Shown: in pieces, positions 53,348-63,092 of the stretch | Numbering within the stretch: position 1 is the first letter of the stretch | Layout: each line of letters opens with the position of its first letter | Assembly: GCF_019050325.1 (NCBI RefSeq) | Contig: NZ_VOMB01000012.1 | Location: 62,001-126,000 of the forward strand | DNA: 64,000 nucleotides | Direction: 5' to 3' | DNA from: [Mycobacterium] fortunisiensis | GTDB lineage: Bacteria; Actinomycetota; Actinomycetes; Mycobacteriales; Mycobacteriaceae | Program-made: the position numbers and the translations under genes | The notes under the pieces: model-generated | The model's input: only the letters and a program-made list of their open reading frames with translations | Database searches by the model: none | Told to the model about the DNA's origin: nothing

Positions 53348-54060
53348 CCGCGGGTGACCTTCTCCGTCGTGCGGCGCCGGTCCATCGCGGCCGGGTCGGC
53401 ATTGGCCACCTGCACCAGCGACGCTCCCGCGGCGAACACCGCCAGCAGGTTCTCGATCAGCTCGTCGGGGCTGTCCCAGGCCGCGGTGGACAGCACCCGG
53501 TCACGACCCGTGAAACCCTGTGCGGCCGCGGCATTCTGGGCGGCCTCCAGGACCTCGGCCACCGCCTGGCCGGCCAACGCCGGACCGGGGATGCGCTCGG
53601 GCACGATCTGATCCCCGTGCACCCGCACCGCGGTGGCGTAGTCGGTGACCCCGATGGGCAGATCCGCGGCGGGCTTGCCGAACGGATCCAGCGACAGCAC
53701 CGCCACCTCGCCGCCGGATACGGCGTCGTCGGCCTCGTCGAGCCGGTCCCGGGTGCACAGCGCCACGTCGGCGGCAACGTCGGAACCGCTGCCCAACAAC
53801 ACCTCAGCGCCAATCCACCAGATCCCGAACAGCACCGCAGCGGTCTGCCAATGCGCGGGCAACAGCACCGCCACCCGGGTGCCGGGGCCGGCGCCCATCT
53901 CGTCACGCAACAGGTTGGCGGTCTTGGCGGCCCAGTTCGCCATGGTGACCGTGGACAACTCGATGCGCTCGCCGGTGGCGTCGTCGTAGTAGGTGATCCG
54001 TGGCCCGGCCGGATCCGTCGACAACAACGGGTCCAGCACGGCAGCGCTCAGTGTGCTCAT
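53344..54060 (-). CDS. TIGR03089 family protein
   Basis: A 238-residue protein resembling the N-terminal half of an acyl-CoA synthetase: DDATGERIELSTVTMANWAAKTANLL, LLPAHWQTAAVLFGIWWIG and a C-terminal FAAGASLVQV. It lacks the adenylating P-loop and hinge, so it is not an active ligase by sequence. Actinobacterial families of this type (Rv3268) adjoin LCP genes, suggesting an envelope-linked role. ATG 54060, 25 bp downstream of lcp1 on the same strand. Confidence 0.85.
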   Translation of the reverse strand: MSTLSAAVLDPLLSTDPAGPRITYYDDATGERIELSTVTMANWAAKTANLLRDEMGAGPGTRVAVLLPAHWQTAAVLFGIWWIGAEVLLGSGSDVAADVALCTRDRLDEADDAVSGGEVAVLSLDPFGKPAADLPIGVTDYATAVRVHGDQIVPERIPGPALAGQAVAEVLEAAQNAAAAQGFTGRDRVLSTAAWDSPDELIENLLAVFAAGASLVQVANADPAAMDRRRTTEKVTRG

Positions 54061-54085
54061 AGCCCTTGGTTGTACTCGAGGGCGA

Positions 54086-55576
54086 TCAGTTCACGCACTT
54101 GGGATCATCCGAACCCGCGGTGAGGATCGGCGACGGAGGCGGCGGCGGGCTGGACTCTTCACCGGTGTCGCCGTAGCTGTCGCCGGCCGCAGCCGGATCC
54201 ACGATGCCCACGGACGGATCGCTGCCGTCCAGTCCGGAGCCGGGACCGGTGTAGTCGGCGGCCAGCACCACCCGCACCGCGCCCGGCGGCAGCGACGAGT
54301 CCTCGTTGACCGGCAGCCCACCGAGATCCTTCGACACCGCCTGGGCGCCGAGGTCATCGGACTTGGCGGCCAACACCTGGCTGGCAGTCGGCGGAACGCC
54401 CTCGTGATTGCCGGTGGCGCCGGGGGCGAACCCCTTGTTGCTCAGCACCTGTGACACCGCGGCGGCCAGGCCGTTGATGTCGGTGGCGTTGAGGACCTCG
54501 ACGGTGGTGTTGCCCGGTGAATAGCTGAGTTCTTCGGTTTTGCCCTCGTCCTGGTCCTGCAGCAGGCCCGCCACCCATTCTTGGACGTCGCTGGGATCGA
54601 CCCGGACCACGCTCTGCATGCCGTCGTCGCTCCAGCCGTCCTCACGCAGGATCGGGATGGTGGCGAAGGCCACGCTGCCGGCGGCCAGTTCCTGCAGCTG
54701 TTTGACGAAGTCCATGATGTCCCAGCCGTCGGAGATCACCACCGAACGCTGCACGGCACTCTGCAACCGCCCGAGCGTGGCGGGGCTGGACAACGTCCGG
54801 CTGGAGATCACCTCGTGGGCCAGCGACGCCATCACCGACTGCTGGCGGGTCACCCGGTCCAGGTCCCCGCGCGGCAGGTCATGGCGCTGCCGCACGAAGC
54901 TCAGCGCCTGCGGGCCGTCCAGCTTCTGCCAGCCGGCGGCGAAATCGGCACCGGAGAGCGGTTCGTAGACAGCCTCTTTGAGGCAGACGTCGACGCCGCC
55001 CAGCGCATCGGTGATCAGGGCGAAACCGAGCAGACCGATTTCGGCGTAGTGATCCACCGTGACACCGGTCAACCCGGCGACCGTCTGGATCAGTTCCTCG
55101 CGGCCGGCCTCGGTGGCCTGCGGCTCGGCAGTGGCCGGATCCTCCCCCTCGACCTCGACGAGTTGCTTCATCCGGTCCAGCTTGACATCGCCGAACACAC
55201 CGTTGATCTTCATCTTTCCCCACCCCGGCGCCTCGACGTAGGAGTCGCGGGGGATGGAGATGGCGGTGGCCGACCGCCCGTTGTTGGGTATCCGGATCAG
55301 GATGATGGTGTCGGTATTGGTCGAGACTTCGTCACCGGCGCGCAGCGTCTCCAGTTCCTCGGCCGACAGCGGATTGCCGTGGGCGTCGGTGCGGCTGTCC
55401 ATGCCGACCAGCAGGATGTCGATGGCGCCGTCCTCACCGCCCTCGCCGAGCGCCGACGAGCTGATGTGGTTGATGCCGGACTCGAACGAGCGGATCTGGG
55501 TCCAGGCCACCCCTGTTCCGAGCACCACGGCCGACGCTGCGGCGACAGCGACGGAGCGGAGCAGGGGAATAGGCAC
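54086..55576 (-). CDS. lcp1: LytR-CpsA-Psr family cell-wall ligase Lcp1
   Basis: Membrane-anchored phosphotransferase of 496 residues that attaches arabinogalactan to peptidoglycan. One N-terminal transmembrane segment (about 8-25) is followed by the extracytoplasmic LCP domain with the Arg/Asp cluster (GMDSRTDAHGNPLS, IRIPNNGRSATAISIPRDSYV, FVRQRHDLPRGDLDRVTRQQ). A C-terminal LytR_C domain ends near residue 450, then a Pro/Ser-rich tail with a final Cys. By position it matches Rv3267, next to the rmlD-wbbL linkage-unit genes. Start GTG 55576. Confidence 0.93.
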   Translation of the reverse strand: MPIPLLRSVAVAAASAVVLGTGVAWTQIRSFESGINHISSSALGEGGEDGAIDILLVGMDSRTDAHGNPLSAEELETLRAGDEVSTNTDTIILIRIPNNGRSATAISIPRDSYVEAPGWGKMKINGVFGDVKLDRMKQLVEVEGEDPATAEPQATEAGREELIQTVAGLTGVTVDHYAEIGLLGFALITDALGGVDVCLKEAVYEPLSGADFAAGWQKLDGPQALSFVRQRHDLPRGDLDRVTRQQSVMASLAHEVISSRTLSSPATLGRLQSAVQRSVVISDGWDIMDFVKQLQELAAGSVAFATIPILREDGWSDDGMQSVVRVDPSDVQEWVAGLLQDQDEGKTEELSYSPGNTTVEVLNATDINGLAAAVSQVLSNKGFAPGATGNHEGVPPTASQVLAAKSDDLGAQAVSKDLGGLPVNEDSSLPPGAVRVVLAADYTGPGSGLDGSDPSVGIVDPAAAGDSYGDTGEESSPPPPPSPILTAGSDDPKCVN

Positions 55577-55642
55577 CCGCCCAGGCTACTGGCGGCTCGG
55601 ACGTGAGCCGGGTAACGCCGACCGGCGTGCCAGACTCGGCGC

Positions 55643-56527
55643 ATGGCGCAACGGATTGTGATTACCGGGGCCGGTGGCATGGTCGGCCGCGAATTAGCTG
55701 ATCAGAGCCGCCGTGAGGGCCGCGAGGTGCTGCCGCTGACCTCAGCGGAATGTGACATCACCGACGCCGACGCGCTACGGCATTTCGTGGAGTCCGGCGA
55801 TGTGGTGCTCAACTGTGCGGCATACACGCAGGTGGACGCGGCAGAGACGGACCAGTCACGGGCCCACGCCGTCAACGCGCTGGGGCCCGGTCACTTGGCT
55901 GCCGTGTGCGCGCAGGCCGGCGCCGGTCTGGTGCACATCTCCACCGATTACGTCTTCGGCGCCGACCGGCAGCGTCGCACGCCCTACGAGATCGACGAGC
56001 AGCCCGGGCCGGTCAACGTCTACGGCCACACCAAGCTGGCCGGGGAACGCGCGGTGCTGGCCGCCAAGCCCGATGCGCACGTGGTCCGGACCTCCTGGGT
56101 CTACCGCGGCGGCGACGGGGCCGATTTCGTCGCCACCATGCGCAGGCGGGCGGCTGGTGACGGACCGGTCGACGTGGTGGCCGACCAGATCGGGTCACCG
56201 ACCTACACCGGTGATCTGGTGTCGGCCCTGCTGCAGATCGTCGACGGCGGCGTGCGGCCCGGCGTGCTGCATGCCGTCAACACCGGTTCGGCCAGCCGTT
56301 TCGAGCTGGCGCGGGAAACCTTCGCGGCCCTTGGCGCCGACCCGGAGCGGGTTCGCCCGGTGGGCAGCGACCGCCATCCGCGGCCCGCGCCCCGGCCGTC
56401 CTACACCGTGCTGTCGGTGCACCGCACCGCCGAGGCCGGCCTGAGGATGCTGCGGGATTGGCGGGAAGCGCTGGTGGCAGCGGTGGGAAATGAGTCCGCC
56501 CCCGGCCCGCTACCCTCTACGCCGTGA
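55643..56527 (+). CDS. rmlD: dTDP-4-dehydrorhamnose reductase RmlD
   Basis: NADPH-dependent reductase of 294 residues giving dTDP-L-rhamnose, the donor for the mycobacterial linker unit. Motifs: TGAGGMVGRELADQ near the N-terminus (about 7-20), YVFGADRQRRTPYEIDE and the YGHTKLAGERAV active-site helix (Tyr-x3-Lys). It is the first gene of a tight operon; the stop overlaps the wbbL GTG by 4 bp. Divergent from lcp1 with a 66-bp gap. Confidence 0.95.
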   Translation: MAQRIVITGAGGMVGRELADQSRREGREVLPLTSAECDITDADALRHFVESGDVVLNCAAYTQVDAAETDQSRAHAVNALGPGHLAAVCAQAGAGLVHISTDYVFGADRQRRTPYEIDEQPGPVNVYGHTKLAGERAVLAAKPDAHVVRTSWVYRGGDGADFVATMRRRAAGDGPVDVVADQIGSPTYTGDLVSALLQIVDGGVRPGVLHAVNTGSASRFELARETFAALGADPERVRPVGSDRHPRPAPRPSYTVLSVHRTAEAGLRMLRDWREALVAAVGNESAPGPLPSTP

Positions 56528-57414
56528 CTGAGGATGCGGCCCGCCCGCTCGTGGTGGTGACGGTGACGTATTCGCCGGGGCCACATCTTGACCGTTTCCT
56601 GGCCTCGCTGTCGTTGGCCACCGACCGCCCGGTGAAGGTTGTCATCGCCGACAACGGGTCCACCGACGGCGCCCCCGAGCAGGCCGAAAAGCGCTACCCG
56701 AACGTGCAGCTGCTGCGCACCGGCAGCAACCTGGGTTATGGCAGCGCGGTCAACCGCGGCGCGACGCAGATAACGGATGCGGAGTGCTCGGAATTTTTTG
56801 TCGTCGCCAACCCGGACGTGCAGTGGGGGCCCGGTTCGATCGACCTGCTGCTGCAGGCGGCTGACCGTTGGCCCCGGGCCGGGGCGCTCGGGCCGTTGGT
56901 CCGCGACCCCGACGGTTCGGTCTACCCGTCGGCGCGCCATCAGCCCAGCTTGGTCCGTGGCGGCATGCACGCGGTGGTCGGCCCGTTGTGGAAGTCGAAC
57001 CCGTGGACGGCGGCCTACCGCCAGGACCGCCAGGATCCCAGTGAACGCGAGGTCGGTTGGCTGTCGGGTTCGTGTCTGCTGGTGCGCCGGGCCGCCTTCG
57101 ACGCGGTCGGCGGGTTCGACGAGCGCTACTTCATGTACATGGAGGACGTCGACCTCGGCGACCGGATCGTCCGCGCCGGCTGGCAGAACGTCTACGTGCC
57201 CTCGGCCGAGGTGCTGCACCACAAGGGCCACTCCACCGGCCGTGACCCGGCCCGCAACTTGGCCGCCCATCACCGCAGCACCTACACTTTCCTCGCCGAT
57301 CGGTACCCGGCGCCCTGGCAGGCGCCGTTGCGGTGGACAATTCGGGGCGCGCTGGCGGCACGTGCGGGCCTGGTGGTCGGAAGTTCTCGACGTAAACAGG
57401 CGAAAGGGCGCTGA
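56524..57414 (+). CDS. wbbL: Rhamnosyltransferase WbbL
   Basis: GT2 glycosyltransferase of 296 residues that adds rhamnose to decaprenyl-PP-GlcNAc to form the arabinogalactan linker. GT-A fold motifs VVTVTYSPGPHLDRFLASL and ADNGSTDGAPEQAEKR at the N-terminus, FFVVANPDVQW as the DxD-type loop, and GWLSGSCLLVRRAAFDAVGGFDERYFMYMEDVD downstream are clear. GTG 56524 overlaps the rmlD stop. Confidence 0.95.
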   Translation: MTEDAARPLVVVTVTYSPGPHLDRFLASLSLATDRPVKVVIADNGSTDGAPEQAEKRYPNVQLLRTGSNLGYGSAVNRGATQITDAECSEFFVVANPDVQWGPGSIDLLLQAADRWPRAGALGPLVRDPDGSVYPSARHQPSLVRGGMHAVVGPLWKSNPWTAAYRQDRQDPSEREVGWLSGSCLLVRRAAFDAVGGFDERYFMYMEDVDLGDRIVRAGWQNVYVPSAEVLHHKGHSTGRDPARNLAAHHRSTYTFLADRYPAPWQAPLRWTIRGALAARAGLVVGSSRRKQAKGR

Positions 57415-57415
57415 C

Positions 57416-58495
57416 GTGATAAATCCCGCGGAGGTCGATGCCGTCGTTCTCGTCGGGGGACGCGGTACCAGGCTGAGGCCCTTGACGCTCTCGGCGCCCA
57501 AGCCGATGCTGCCGACGGCCGGGGTCCCGTTTCTGACCCATCTGCTGGCCCGGATCGCGGTGGCCGGCATCAAGCATGTCGTGATGGGCACCTCGTACAA
57601 GGCCGAAGTGTTCGAGGAGGCCTTCGGTGACGGATCCGACCTCGGGCTCGAGATCGAATACGTGACCGAGACCGAGGCGCTGGGCACCGGCGGCGCCATC
57701 GCCAACGTGGCAGACCGGCTGCGCTACGACACCGCGATGGTGTTCAACGGGGATGTGCTCTCGGCCGCGGACCTGGGCGCCCTGCTCGAATCGCACGACA
57801 CCCATCAGGCCGACGTCACGTTGCATCTGGTGCGGGTCAGCGATCCGCGGGCGTTCGGCTGTGTGCCCACCGACGCCGACGGATTCGTCACCGCGTTCCT
57901 GGAAAAGACCCAGGACCCGCCGACCGACCAGATCAACGCCGGTTGCTACGTGTTCAATCGCGATGTCATCGACCAGATTCCGCGCGGGCGGGCGTTGTCG
58001 GTCGAGCGCGAGATCTTCCCGGAGGTGCTCTCCCGCGGCTTGCGGATGTGCGGGTACGTCGACGCGTCGTACTGGCGGGACATGGGTACGCCCGACGACT
58101 TCGTCCGCGGCTCAGCCGATCTCGTGCGCGGTATCGCGCCGTCGCCGGCACTGGACGGTCAGCGTGGTGAGTCCCTGGTACACGAGGGTGCGGCCGTCGC
58201 GCCCGGTGCCCTGTTGATCGGCGGGACCGTGGTGGGTCGCGGCGCCGAGATCGGTGCCGGTGCCCGGCTGGACGGTGCGGTGATCTTCGACGGGGTACGG
58301 GTGGAAGCCGGTGCGGTGATCGAACGTTCGATCATCGGTTTCGGCGCCCGCATCGGTCCGCGAGCGTTGATCCGCGACGGCGTGATCGGCGACGGTGCCG
58401 ACATCGGCGCCCGCTGCGAGCTGTTGCGCGGCGCCCGGGTGTGGCCCGGGGTGGCCATCCCCGACGGTGGTATCCGGTACTCGACTGACGTCTGA
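57416..58495 (+). CDS. manB: Mannose-1-phosphate guanylyltransferase-like protein ManB (RmlA2-type)
   Basis: Nucleotidyltransferase of 359 residues. The N-terminal NTP_transferase domain has GGRGTRLRPLTLSAPKPMLP (about 14-33) and FNGDVLSAADLG; the C-terminal left-handed beta-helix repeats (GALLIGGTVVGRGAEIGAGARLDGA and so on) follow. The M. tuberculosis orthologue is Rv3264c. GTG 57416 starts 1 bp after the wbbL stop. A small GC hairpin (CGCCG-TCT-CGGCG) follows near 58502. Confidence 0.93.
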   Translation: MINPAEVDAVVLVGGRGTRLRPLTLSAPKPMLPTAGVPFLTHLLARIAVAGIKHVVMGTSYKAEVFEEAFGDGSDLGLEIEYVTETEALGTGGAIANVADRLRYDTAMVFNGDVLSAADLGALLESHDTHQADVTLHLVRVSDPRAFGCVPTDADGFVTAFLEKTQDPPTDQINAGCYVFNRDVIDQIPRGRALSVEREIFPEVLSRGLRMCGYVDASYWRDMGTPDDFVRGSADLVRGIAPSPALDGQRGESLVHEGAAVAPGALLIGGTVVGRGAEIGAGARLDGAVIFDGVRVEAGAVIERSIIGFGARIGPRALIRDGVIGDGADIGARCELLRGARVWPGVAIPDGGIRYSTDV

Positions 58496-58565
58496 GTTCT
58501 CGCCGTCTCGGCGTGCGAAAAAGTGGGTTCGCTTACGCTGTAGAGGCGAACGGGAGGGGTTGGCC

Positions 58566-58886
58566 ATGAGATTACGGATGGTGCCGGTCACGGCGGCGCT
58601 GGTGCTGGGGACGCTTTTTGGGGCCACCGCCCCGCAGGCGGCAGCCTGGCCGGTGCCGTTGACGGCAGAAGACAACAGCTATCTCAACGCCACCCGCGGG
58701 GTCTTCCCCGGCGATGATGACCAGCTGCTGTCCGTCGGCCGGCAGATGTGCCGGCTGCTCTACACCGGGACACCGGCACAAGCGGTGATCGACCAGATGG
58801 CCGGCCAGTACGCCGCGACACCCGATCAGGCCAGGGTGGCGCTGCAGGCCGCCCGGCGCGCGTACTGCACGCAGGCCCCGGGTTAA
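58566..58886 (+). CDS. Secreted DUF732 family protein
   Basis: A 106-residue exported protein. Signal peptide: basic start, hydrophobic core (VTAALVLGTLFGATA, residues about 8-22), cleavage near AQAAAWP. The mature part LNATRGVFPGDDDQLLSVGRQMCRLL is a typical mycobacterial DUF732 helical domain with two cysteines that could pair. Function unknown. GGGAGGGG precedes ATG 58566. An interrupted inverted repeat GTTCGC/GCGAAC lies at 58527-58551. Confidence 0.85.
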   Translation: MRLRMVPVTAALVLGTLFGATAPQAAAWPVPLTAEDNSYLNATRGVFPGDDDQLLSVGRQMCRLLYTGTPAQAVIDQMAGQYAATPDQARVALQAARRAYCTQAPG

Positions 58887-58898
58887 ACCGCGCCGAAA

Positions 58899-59474
58899 CT
58901 ACGCTTTCTGGCGGGATTCGGTGGATTTTGCGGCAGAAAGCGTGGTCTCGGCGAGCTGTTGGAGACCGAAGTCGGTGCCCTCGGGCAGCGCCGCCACCGG
59001 CCACCACCGCAGGTCCAAAGACTCGTCGCTGCAGGCGATCTCGGCGTTGGCCGGTGCGCGCACCACGAACTGGAGGTCGAGGTGGCGGGTCGGCACCCCG
59101 AGCGAGCACGTCACCGGATGCACGTGCAGCGCCGCCAACTGCGGGTCGATACGCAACCCGGTAATGCCTGATTCCTCGGTGGCCTCACGCAAGGCGGCGG
59201 CCCGCACATCGACATCGGTCTCCTCGCAATGTCCGCCGAGTTGCAGCCAACGGCCGAAGCGCGGATGCAGAGTGAGCAAGGTCTGGGTTCCGGTGTGGTC
59301 GAGCACCAATGCCGAGGCGGTGATGTGGCCCGGCACGCATGAGCGCAGGCAGGCATCGGGGCGGGCGGCCAGAAACGACAGCACAGCGTGGCGCAGGGTG
59401 TCCTGACCGGGATCTGAGGTCTGCCACGCGGTGAGAAGGTCGACGGCTGACGCGTGCAGGCTCTCGGCGGTCAT
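58899..59474 (-). CDS. NUDIX hydrolase
   Basis: A 191-residue Nudix protein with a near-canonical Nudix box beginning [22 protein letters not shown] (about residues 80-103). It hydrolyses a nucleoside diphosphate derivative, substrate unknown. The ATG at 59474 overlaps the fbiB stop by 4 bp, so it is translationally coupled to F420 biosynthesis genes, which may hint at a link with F420 or another nucleotide metabolite. Its 3' end lies close to the convergent DUF732 gene. Confidence 0.88.
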   Translation of the reverse strand: MTAESLHASAVDLLTAWQTSDPGQDTLRHAVLSFLAARPDACLRSCVPGHITASALVLDHTGTQTLLTLHPRFGRWLQLGGHCEETDVDVRAAALREATEESGITGLRIDPQLAALHVHPVTCSLGVPTRHLDLQFVVRAPANAEIACSDESLDLRWWPVAALPEGTDFGLQQLAETTLSAAKSTESRQKA

Positions 59475-60826
59475 TTCCGTACCAGCAGGCCGTCGACCGG
59501 CACCGGCTCACGCGGCGGCTGCGGATCGGCGGCGTAGCCGATCGCGATGGCGCCCAACGGTTCCCAGTCACCGGGCAGGTCCAGCTCGGCGCGCACCAGG
59601 TCGCCGGCGAAGATCGTGGAGCCGATCCAGCAACTGCCCACCTCGCGTACCGCCAGCGCCACCAGCAGTGCCTGGACGGCGGCTCCGACAGCCACGGTGA
59701 ACATGGTGTGCTCGGCCTGGGTGCGGGCCGCATCGGGATAGCTGTGCGCACCGTCTGGGACCAGGAACGGAATCACCAGTTCGGGTGCGTCATATAGAAT
59801 CTGACCGCGGCGCAGGCGTCGCTCGACGGACTCCGGATCACGGCCGTCCCCGGTGAGATCGGTACGCCACTTGTCCTTCATCCGGTCCAGCAGCCGGTGG
59901 CGGACGGCGTGGTCCTGGACCCAGACGAAACGCACCGGCCGGGTGTGGTGCGGGGCGGGAGCGGTGAGCGCCTCTGCGACGGCGGCTTCGATGAGTGCGG
60001 GCTCGACCGGCTCGTCGCCGAAGGTGCGCACCGAGCGGCGCAGCAGCTGAGCCTGATTGCGGCCCAACTGGATTGCCTCGGCAGTACCCAGCCAGAACAG
60101 GTCTTCCTCGCCGGAGCGCACCAGCGTGCCCGCATTGGAGCCGTCGTCGGACAGGTTCAGGCCGCGCACCACGGCCACGGGGACGGCGGTGAGCTTTCCC
60201 TTCACCAGATCGGCTGCTGCGGCGATCTCGTCGGCCACCGCGACCTCGGTGACGAACAGCTCGTTGCCGTGCCGGTCGCGAGCGCCGGCGTAGCCGTGCA
60301 GCACGGTGAGTCCGGCCGCGCCGATGGCGAAATCGGCCTGCCCGTTGCGCCAGGCGCGGCCCATGGTGTCGGTGATCACGACCGCGACGGTGACGCCGAG
60401 TCGCTCACGCAGCTGTTCGCGCAGGGCTGCCGCACTGCCGTCGGGATCGGTCGGCAGCAGAGCCAGCTCGGTCGCCTCGACGTTGGAGCCGTCGACGCCG
60501 GCGGCGGCCTGGACCAGCCCGATGGCATTCTCGGTGATCAAGGTACGGCCCTTGCGCGCCAACACCCGCACCGCTTCGCCGTCGATCAACTTGCGCCGCA
60601 GCGTGTCCCGCTCCTCCGGGTCCGACGGCGCGGACACGATGCGGCCCTCGCACTTGGAGACGATCTTGCTGGTGACCACCAGGACATCCCCGTCGGCCAG
60701 CCACGGCGCCGCGTCGGCGAGGGCTGCCGCCAGGTCATCCCCGGGCCGGAATTCGGGAAGGCCGCCCACCGGCAGAATTTCGACCCGATCTGCCGAACCG
60801 TGCTCCGCATTCACCACGGAGGTCAT
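59471..60826 (-). CDS. fbiB: Coenzyme F420:L-glutamate ligase / FMN domain protein FbiB
   Basis: Bifunctional F420 biosynthesis enzyme of 451 residues. The N-terminal gamma-glutamyl ligase domain ([17 protein letters not shown] to [13 protein letters not shown]) adds glutamates to F420-0; the C-terminal nitroreductase-like FMN domain ([24 protein letters not shown]) performs the final reduction of dehydro-F420-0. ATG 60826 overlaps the fbiA stop. F420-dependent enzyme at 21907 would use the product. Confidence 0.95.
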   Translation of the reverse strand: MTSVVNAEHGSADRVEILPVGGLPEFRPGDDLAAALADAAPWLADGDVLVVTSKIVSKCEGRIVSAPSDPEERDTLRRKLIDGEAVRVLARKGRTLITENAIGLVQAAAGVDGSNVEATELALLPTDPDGSAAALREQLRERLGVTVAVVITDTMGRAWRNGQADFAIGAAGLTVLHGYAGARDRHGNELFVTEVAVADEIAAAADLVKGKLTAVPVAVVRGLNLSDDGSNAGTLVRSGEEDLFWLGTAEAIQLGRNQAQLLRRSVRTFGDEPVEPALIEAAVAEALTAPAPHHTRPVRFVWVQDHAVRHRLLDRMKDKWRTDLTGDGRDPESVERRLRRGQILYDAPELVIPFLVPDGAHSYPDAARTQAEHTMFTVAVGAAVQALLVALAVREVGSCWIGSTIFAGDLVRAELDLPGDWEPLGAIAIGYAADPQPPREPVPVDGLLVRK

Positions 60827-61818
60827 AGTGTGATGCCTGCCAGATCCAGACCGGCGCGCACCATTTCGGCAGTGGTGGACGGGTCGGTCATCAGCAGCGG
60901 TACGGCGCGCACCTGCACGCCTTCGATCTCGGCATGATCGCCCTCGTGTATCAGCCAGCCGTCGAGCAGGCCGGTTCCGGAACGGGCCCCGAAGAACTCG
61001 CCGACGCCCTGCGACGTGGATTCCACACCGATGACCCGCAGACACTCATCTGCCATGCCGCGCAACGGTTTTCCGTGGACGATGGGGGAGTAGCCGATCA
61101 CCGGGGCCGGGGTCGAGCGCAGCGCGGCCCGGATTCCCGGGATCTGCAGGATCGGCCCGATGCTCACGACGGGATTCGACGGTGCCAGCAACACCACGTC
61201 CGCCTCGGCGATGGCCTCGGTGACCCCGGGCGCCGCGGTTGCTTGCTCTGCACCGACGAACGCAAAGCTGTGGGTGGGTACCTGCGCGCGGTAGCGCACC
61301 CACCATTCCTGGAAATGGATGGCGTGGCGGGTCCCGGCCTGATCTCCTGGACCGGGGTCGGTGATCACCACGTGCGTCTCACTGCGGTCGTCGCTGACCG
61401 GCAGCAACCGCGCTCCCGGTGACCAGCGCTTGCACAGCGCCTCGGTGACCTGGGACAGCGGGTAGCCGGCCCGCAGCATCTGGGTGCGGACCAGGTGGGT
61501 GGCCAGGTCCCGGTCGCCCAGGCCGAACCAGTCGGGCTGCACGCCATAGGCGGCGAGTTCCTCTTTCGCGTGCCAGGTTTCATCGCGGTGGCCCCACCCG
61601 CGTTCGGGGTCGATGCCGCCGCCGAGGGTGTACATGCAGGTGTCGAGGTCGGGGCAGATCCGGACGCCGTGCATCCAGGCGTCGTCGCCCACGTTCACGA
61701 TCGCGGTGAGTTCATGCTTGCTGTCGGTCCCGCCGAAGCCACCGAGGCCCAACAGGTGCTGTACTCCCAGCAAAAACCGGGCGCCTCCGACGCCGCCGAC
61801 GAGAACGGTGATCTTCAC
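60823..61818 (-). CDS. fbiA: 2-phospho-L-lactate/PEP transferase FbiA
   Basis: F420 biosynthesis transferase of 331 residues that joins the activated phosphoenolpyruvate (EPPG) moiety to Fo, giving dehydro-F420-0. Opening [20 protein letters not shown] (residues about 7-26) and the [24 protein letters not shown] block are family hallmarks. GTG 61818 gives MKITVLVGG and the same 331-residue length as the M. tuberculosis protein. Forms an operon with fbiB and the Nudix gene. Confidence 0.95.
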   Translation of the reverse strand: MKITVLVGGVGGARFLLGVQHLLGLGGFGGTDSKHELTAIVNVGDDAWMHGVRICPDLDTCMYTLGGGIDPERGWGHRDETWHAKEELAAYGVQPDWFGLGDRDLATHLVRTQMLRAGYPLSQVTEALCKRWSPGARLLPVSDDRSETHVVITDPGPGDQAGTRHAIHFQEWWVRYRAQVPTHSFAFVGAEQATAAPGVTEAIAEADVVLLAPSNPVVSIGPILQIPGIRAALRSTPAPVIGYSPIVHGKPLRGMADECLRVIGVESTSQGVGEFFGARSGTGLLDGWLIHEGDHAEIEGVQVRAVPLLMTDPSTTAEMVRAGLDLAGITL

Positions 61819-62112
61819 AACGTCCGACCCTAAGCGGTCAGGGCGTGCGGATGGAAACGACGTCGTCACGAGCAGGACACGCCGATGTCGCGACGCGCCG
61901 ATTTGACATTACGAGATGGTATGAAATCCCGTCTTGGCGCTTGACCGTGGCAGCTAACACGTGTGTAATCACAGATGTGTCATTTCGCGGTTGGTGACCG
62001 ATTCCGGTGTCGCGGACCGAGATTCGATCATCTGTTCGAATGGGGTGACCGCACATCACAATAGTGGGGCTCCACTTAGGATCTACGAGACCGAGTGAGG
62101 AGGCGGGGGATA
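61819..62112. other. Divergent fbiA-whiB2 intergenic region
   Basis: This 294-bp gap is free of convincing ORFs. It contains a sigma-A-like promoter for whiB2 (61941-61969) and, further upstream, a second TTGACA (61903-61908) with no properly spaced -10. No riboswitch or hairpin terminator was recognised. Confidence 0.5.
61941..61969 (+). promoter_or_regulatory. Candidate sigma-A-type promoter for whiB2
   Basis: TTGACC at 61941-61946, 17-bp spacer, TGTAAT at 61964-61969, leaving an untranslated leader of about 135 bp before the ATG at 62113. Confidence 0.35.
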
Positions 62113-62502
62113 ATGTCTTATGAGAGCGGCGATTTCGATCGTGTGGTCCGGTTTGACAGCCGGCTACTCGGCTCGGTAGACAACGCACCGCACATCAACA
62201 CGGCACCGACACCGCTGGGGGATACCGGACGTCCCCAACTGAGTTTGGTTCCCGAACACCTTGATGTTGATCCGGAATCAGAAGACGACCAATGGCAGGA
62301 ACGTGCGCTGTGCGCACAGACCGACCCGGAGGCCTTCTTCCCGGAGAAGGGCGGGTCTACCCGCGAGGCCAAGCGCATCTGCCAGGGATGCGAAGTCAAG
62401 GATGCCTGCCTGGAGTACGCGCTTGCGCACGACGAGCGTTTCGGCATCTGGGGAGGACTGTCCGAACGGGAGCGTCGCCGCCTCAAACGCGGCATCATCT
62501 GA
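62113..62502 (+). CDS. whiB2: WhiB-family iron-sulfur regulator WhiB2 (WhmD)
   Basis: A 129-residue WhiB protein essential for septation in mycobacteria. Four cysteines at 67, 90, 93 and 99 (CAQT, CQGCEVKDAC) hold the 4Fe-4S cluster; the G(V/I)WGG turn and the basic RERRRLKRG C-terminus follow. The N-terminus resembles WhmD in being longer than other WhiBs. AGGAGG (62098-62103) is well placed for ATG 62113; a GTG at 62095 lies within this site. Confidence 0.95.
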   Translation: MSYESGDFDRVVRFDSRLLGSVDNAPHINTAPTPLGDTGRPQLSLVPEHLDVDPESEDDQWQERALCAQTDPEAFFPEKGGSTREAKRICQGCEVKDACLEYALAHDERFGIWGGLSERERRRLKRGII

Positions 62503-62538
62503 CGTTCTCGGCGGAGCGCCGGTAGCGGGCGCGCGGCG

Positions 62539-63003
62539 TCAGTCGTCGTCGATCGTTGGGTCGATGACTGACGGTTCCACACCGAGATAGGTGGCCACCT
62601 GCGCCACCAGGATTTCATGCAGCAGATCTGCCAGCTCATCGGATCCTTTGACCCGGCGCTCGATGGGCTTGCGGAACAAGACAATTCGAGCCCGGGTCGC
62701 ATTTCCTCTGACGTCAACCCCAGCGGGTATCAGGCGCGCCAACGCAATCGGCCCGTCGGCGATGACCTCGGGTGGCCATTGCACACTGTCCGGATCTTTC
62801 GGGGACATCCGTGGAATCTCATCCACCGCGACGTCGAGTTCGCGCAGCCGTGACGCCCACCGGCGCTCGATCGGCTCATAGGCTTCCAACACCGCCATGT
62901 CGAACCGTTCGGCCCGAGTTCGCCAACCCGGGACCGACCGGGGGAGCAGCGGCCCGCGAGGGTCACGGCCGCGCCGCGATCGCCATGGGTTTCGCTGGGC
63001 CAC
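62539..63003 (-). CDS. Metallopeptidase family protein with degenerate HExxH site
   Basis: A 154-residue protein of the zincin-like metallopeptidase family (PF06262 type, Rv3259). The stretch DELADLLHEILVAQVATYLG occupies about residues 121-140; canonical members read HExxHxxG, but here HEILV lacks the second His and the following ligand. Catalysis is therefore doubtful. Contains an Arg-rich N-terminus. ATG 63003, divergent from DUF3499 gene. Confidence 0.83.
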   Translation of the reverse strand: MAQRNPWRSRRGRDPRGPLLPRSVPGWRTRAERFDMAVLEAYEPIERRWASRLRELDVAVDEIPRMSPKDPDSVQWPPEVIADGPIALARLIPAGVDVRGNATRARIVLFRKPIERRVKGSDELADLLHEILVAQVATYLGVEPSVIDPTIDDD

Positions 63004-63092
63004 GGCGATGATCGTAACGGTTCGGGATCGGGCACCCGACGGCTGCGCGTGTCCGGCACCACGCAGCGAGCGTCCACAGTAATCTCTGTTGC

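Noticed and set aside
61903..61925. TTGACA...TATGAA as a whiB2 promoter
   Set aside because: Spacer is only 11 bp; the downstream TTGACC-N17-TGTAAT fits better.
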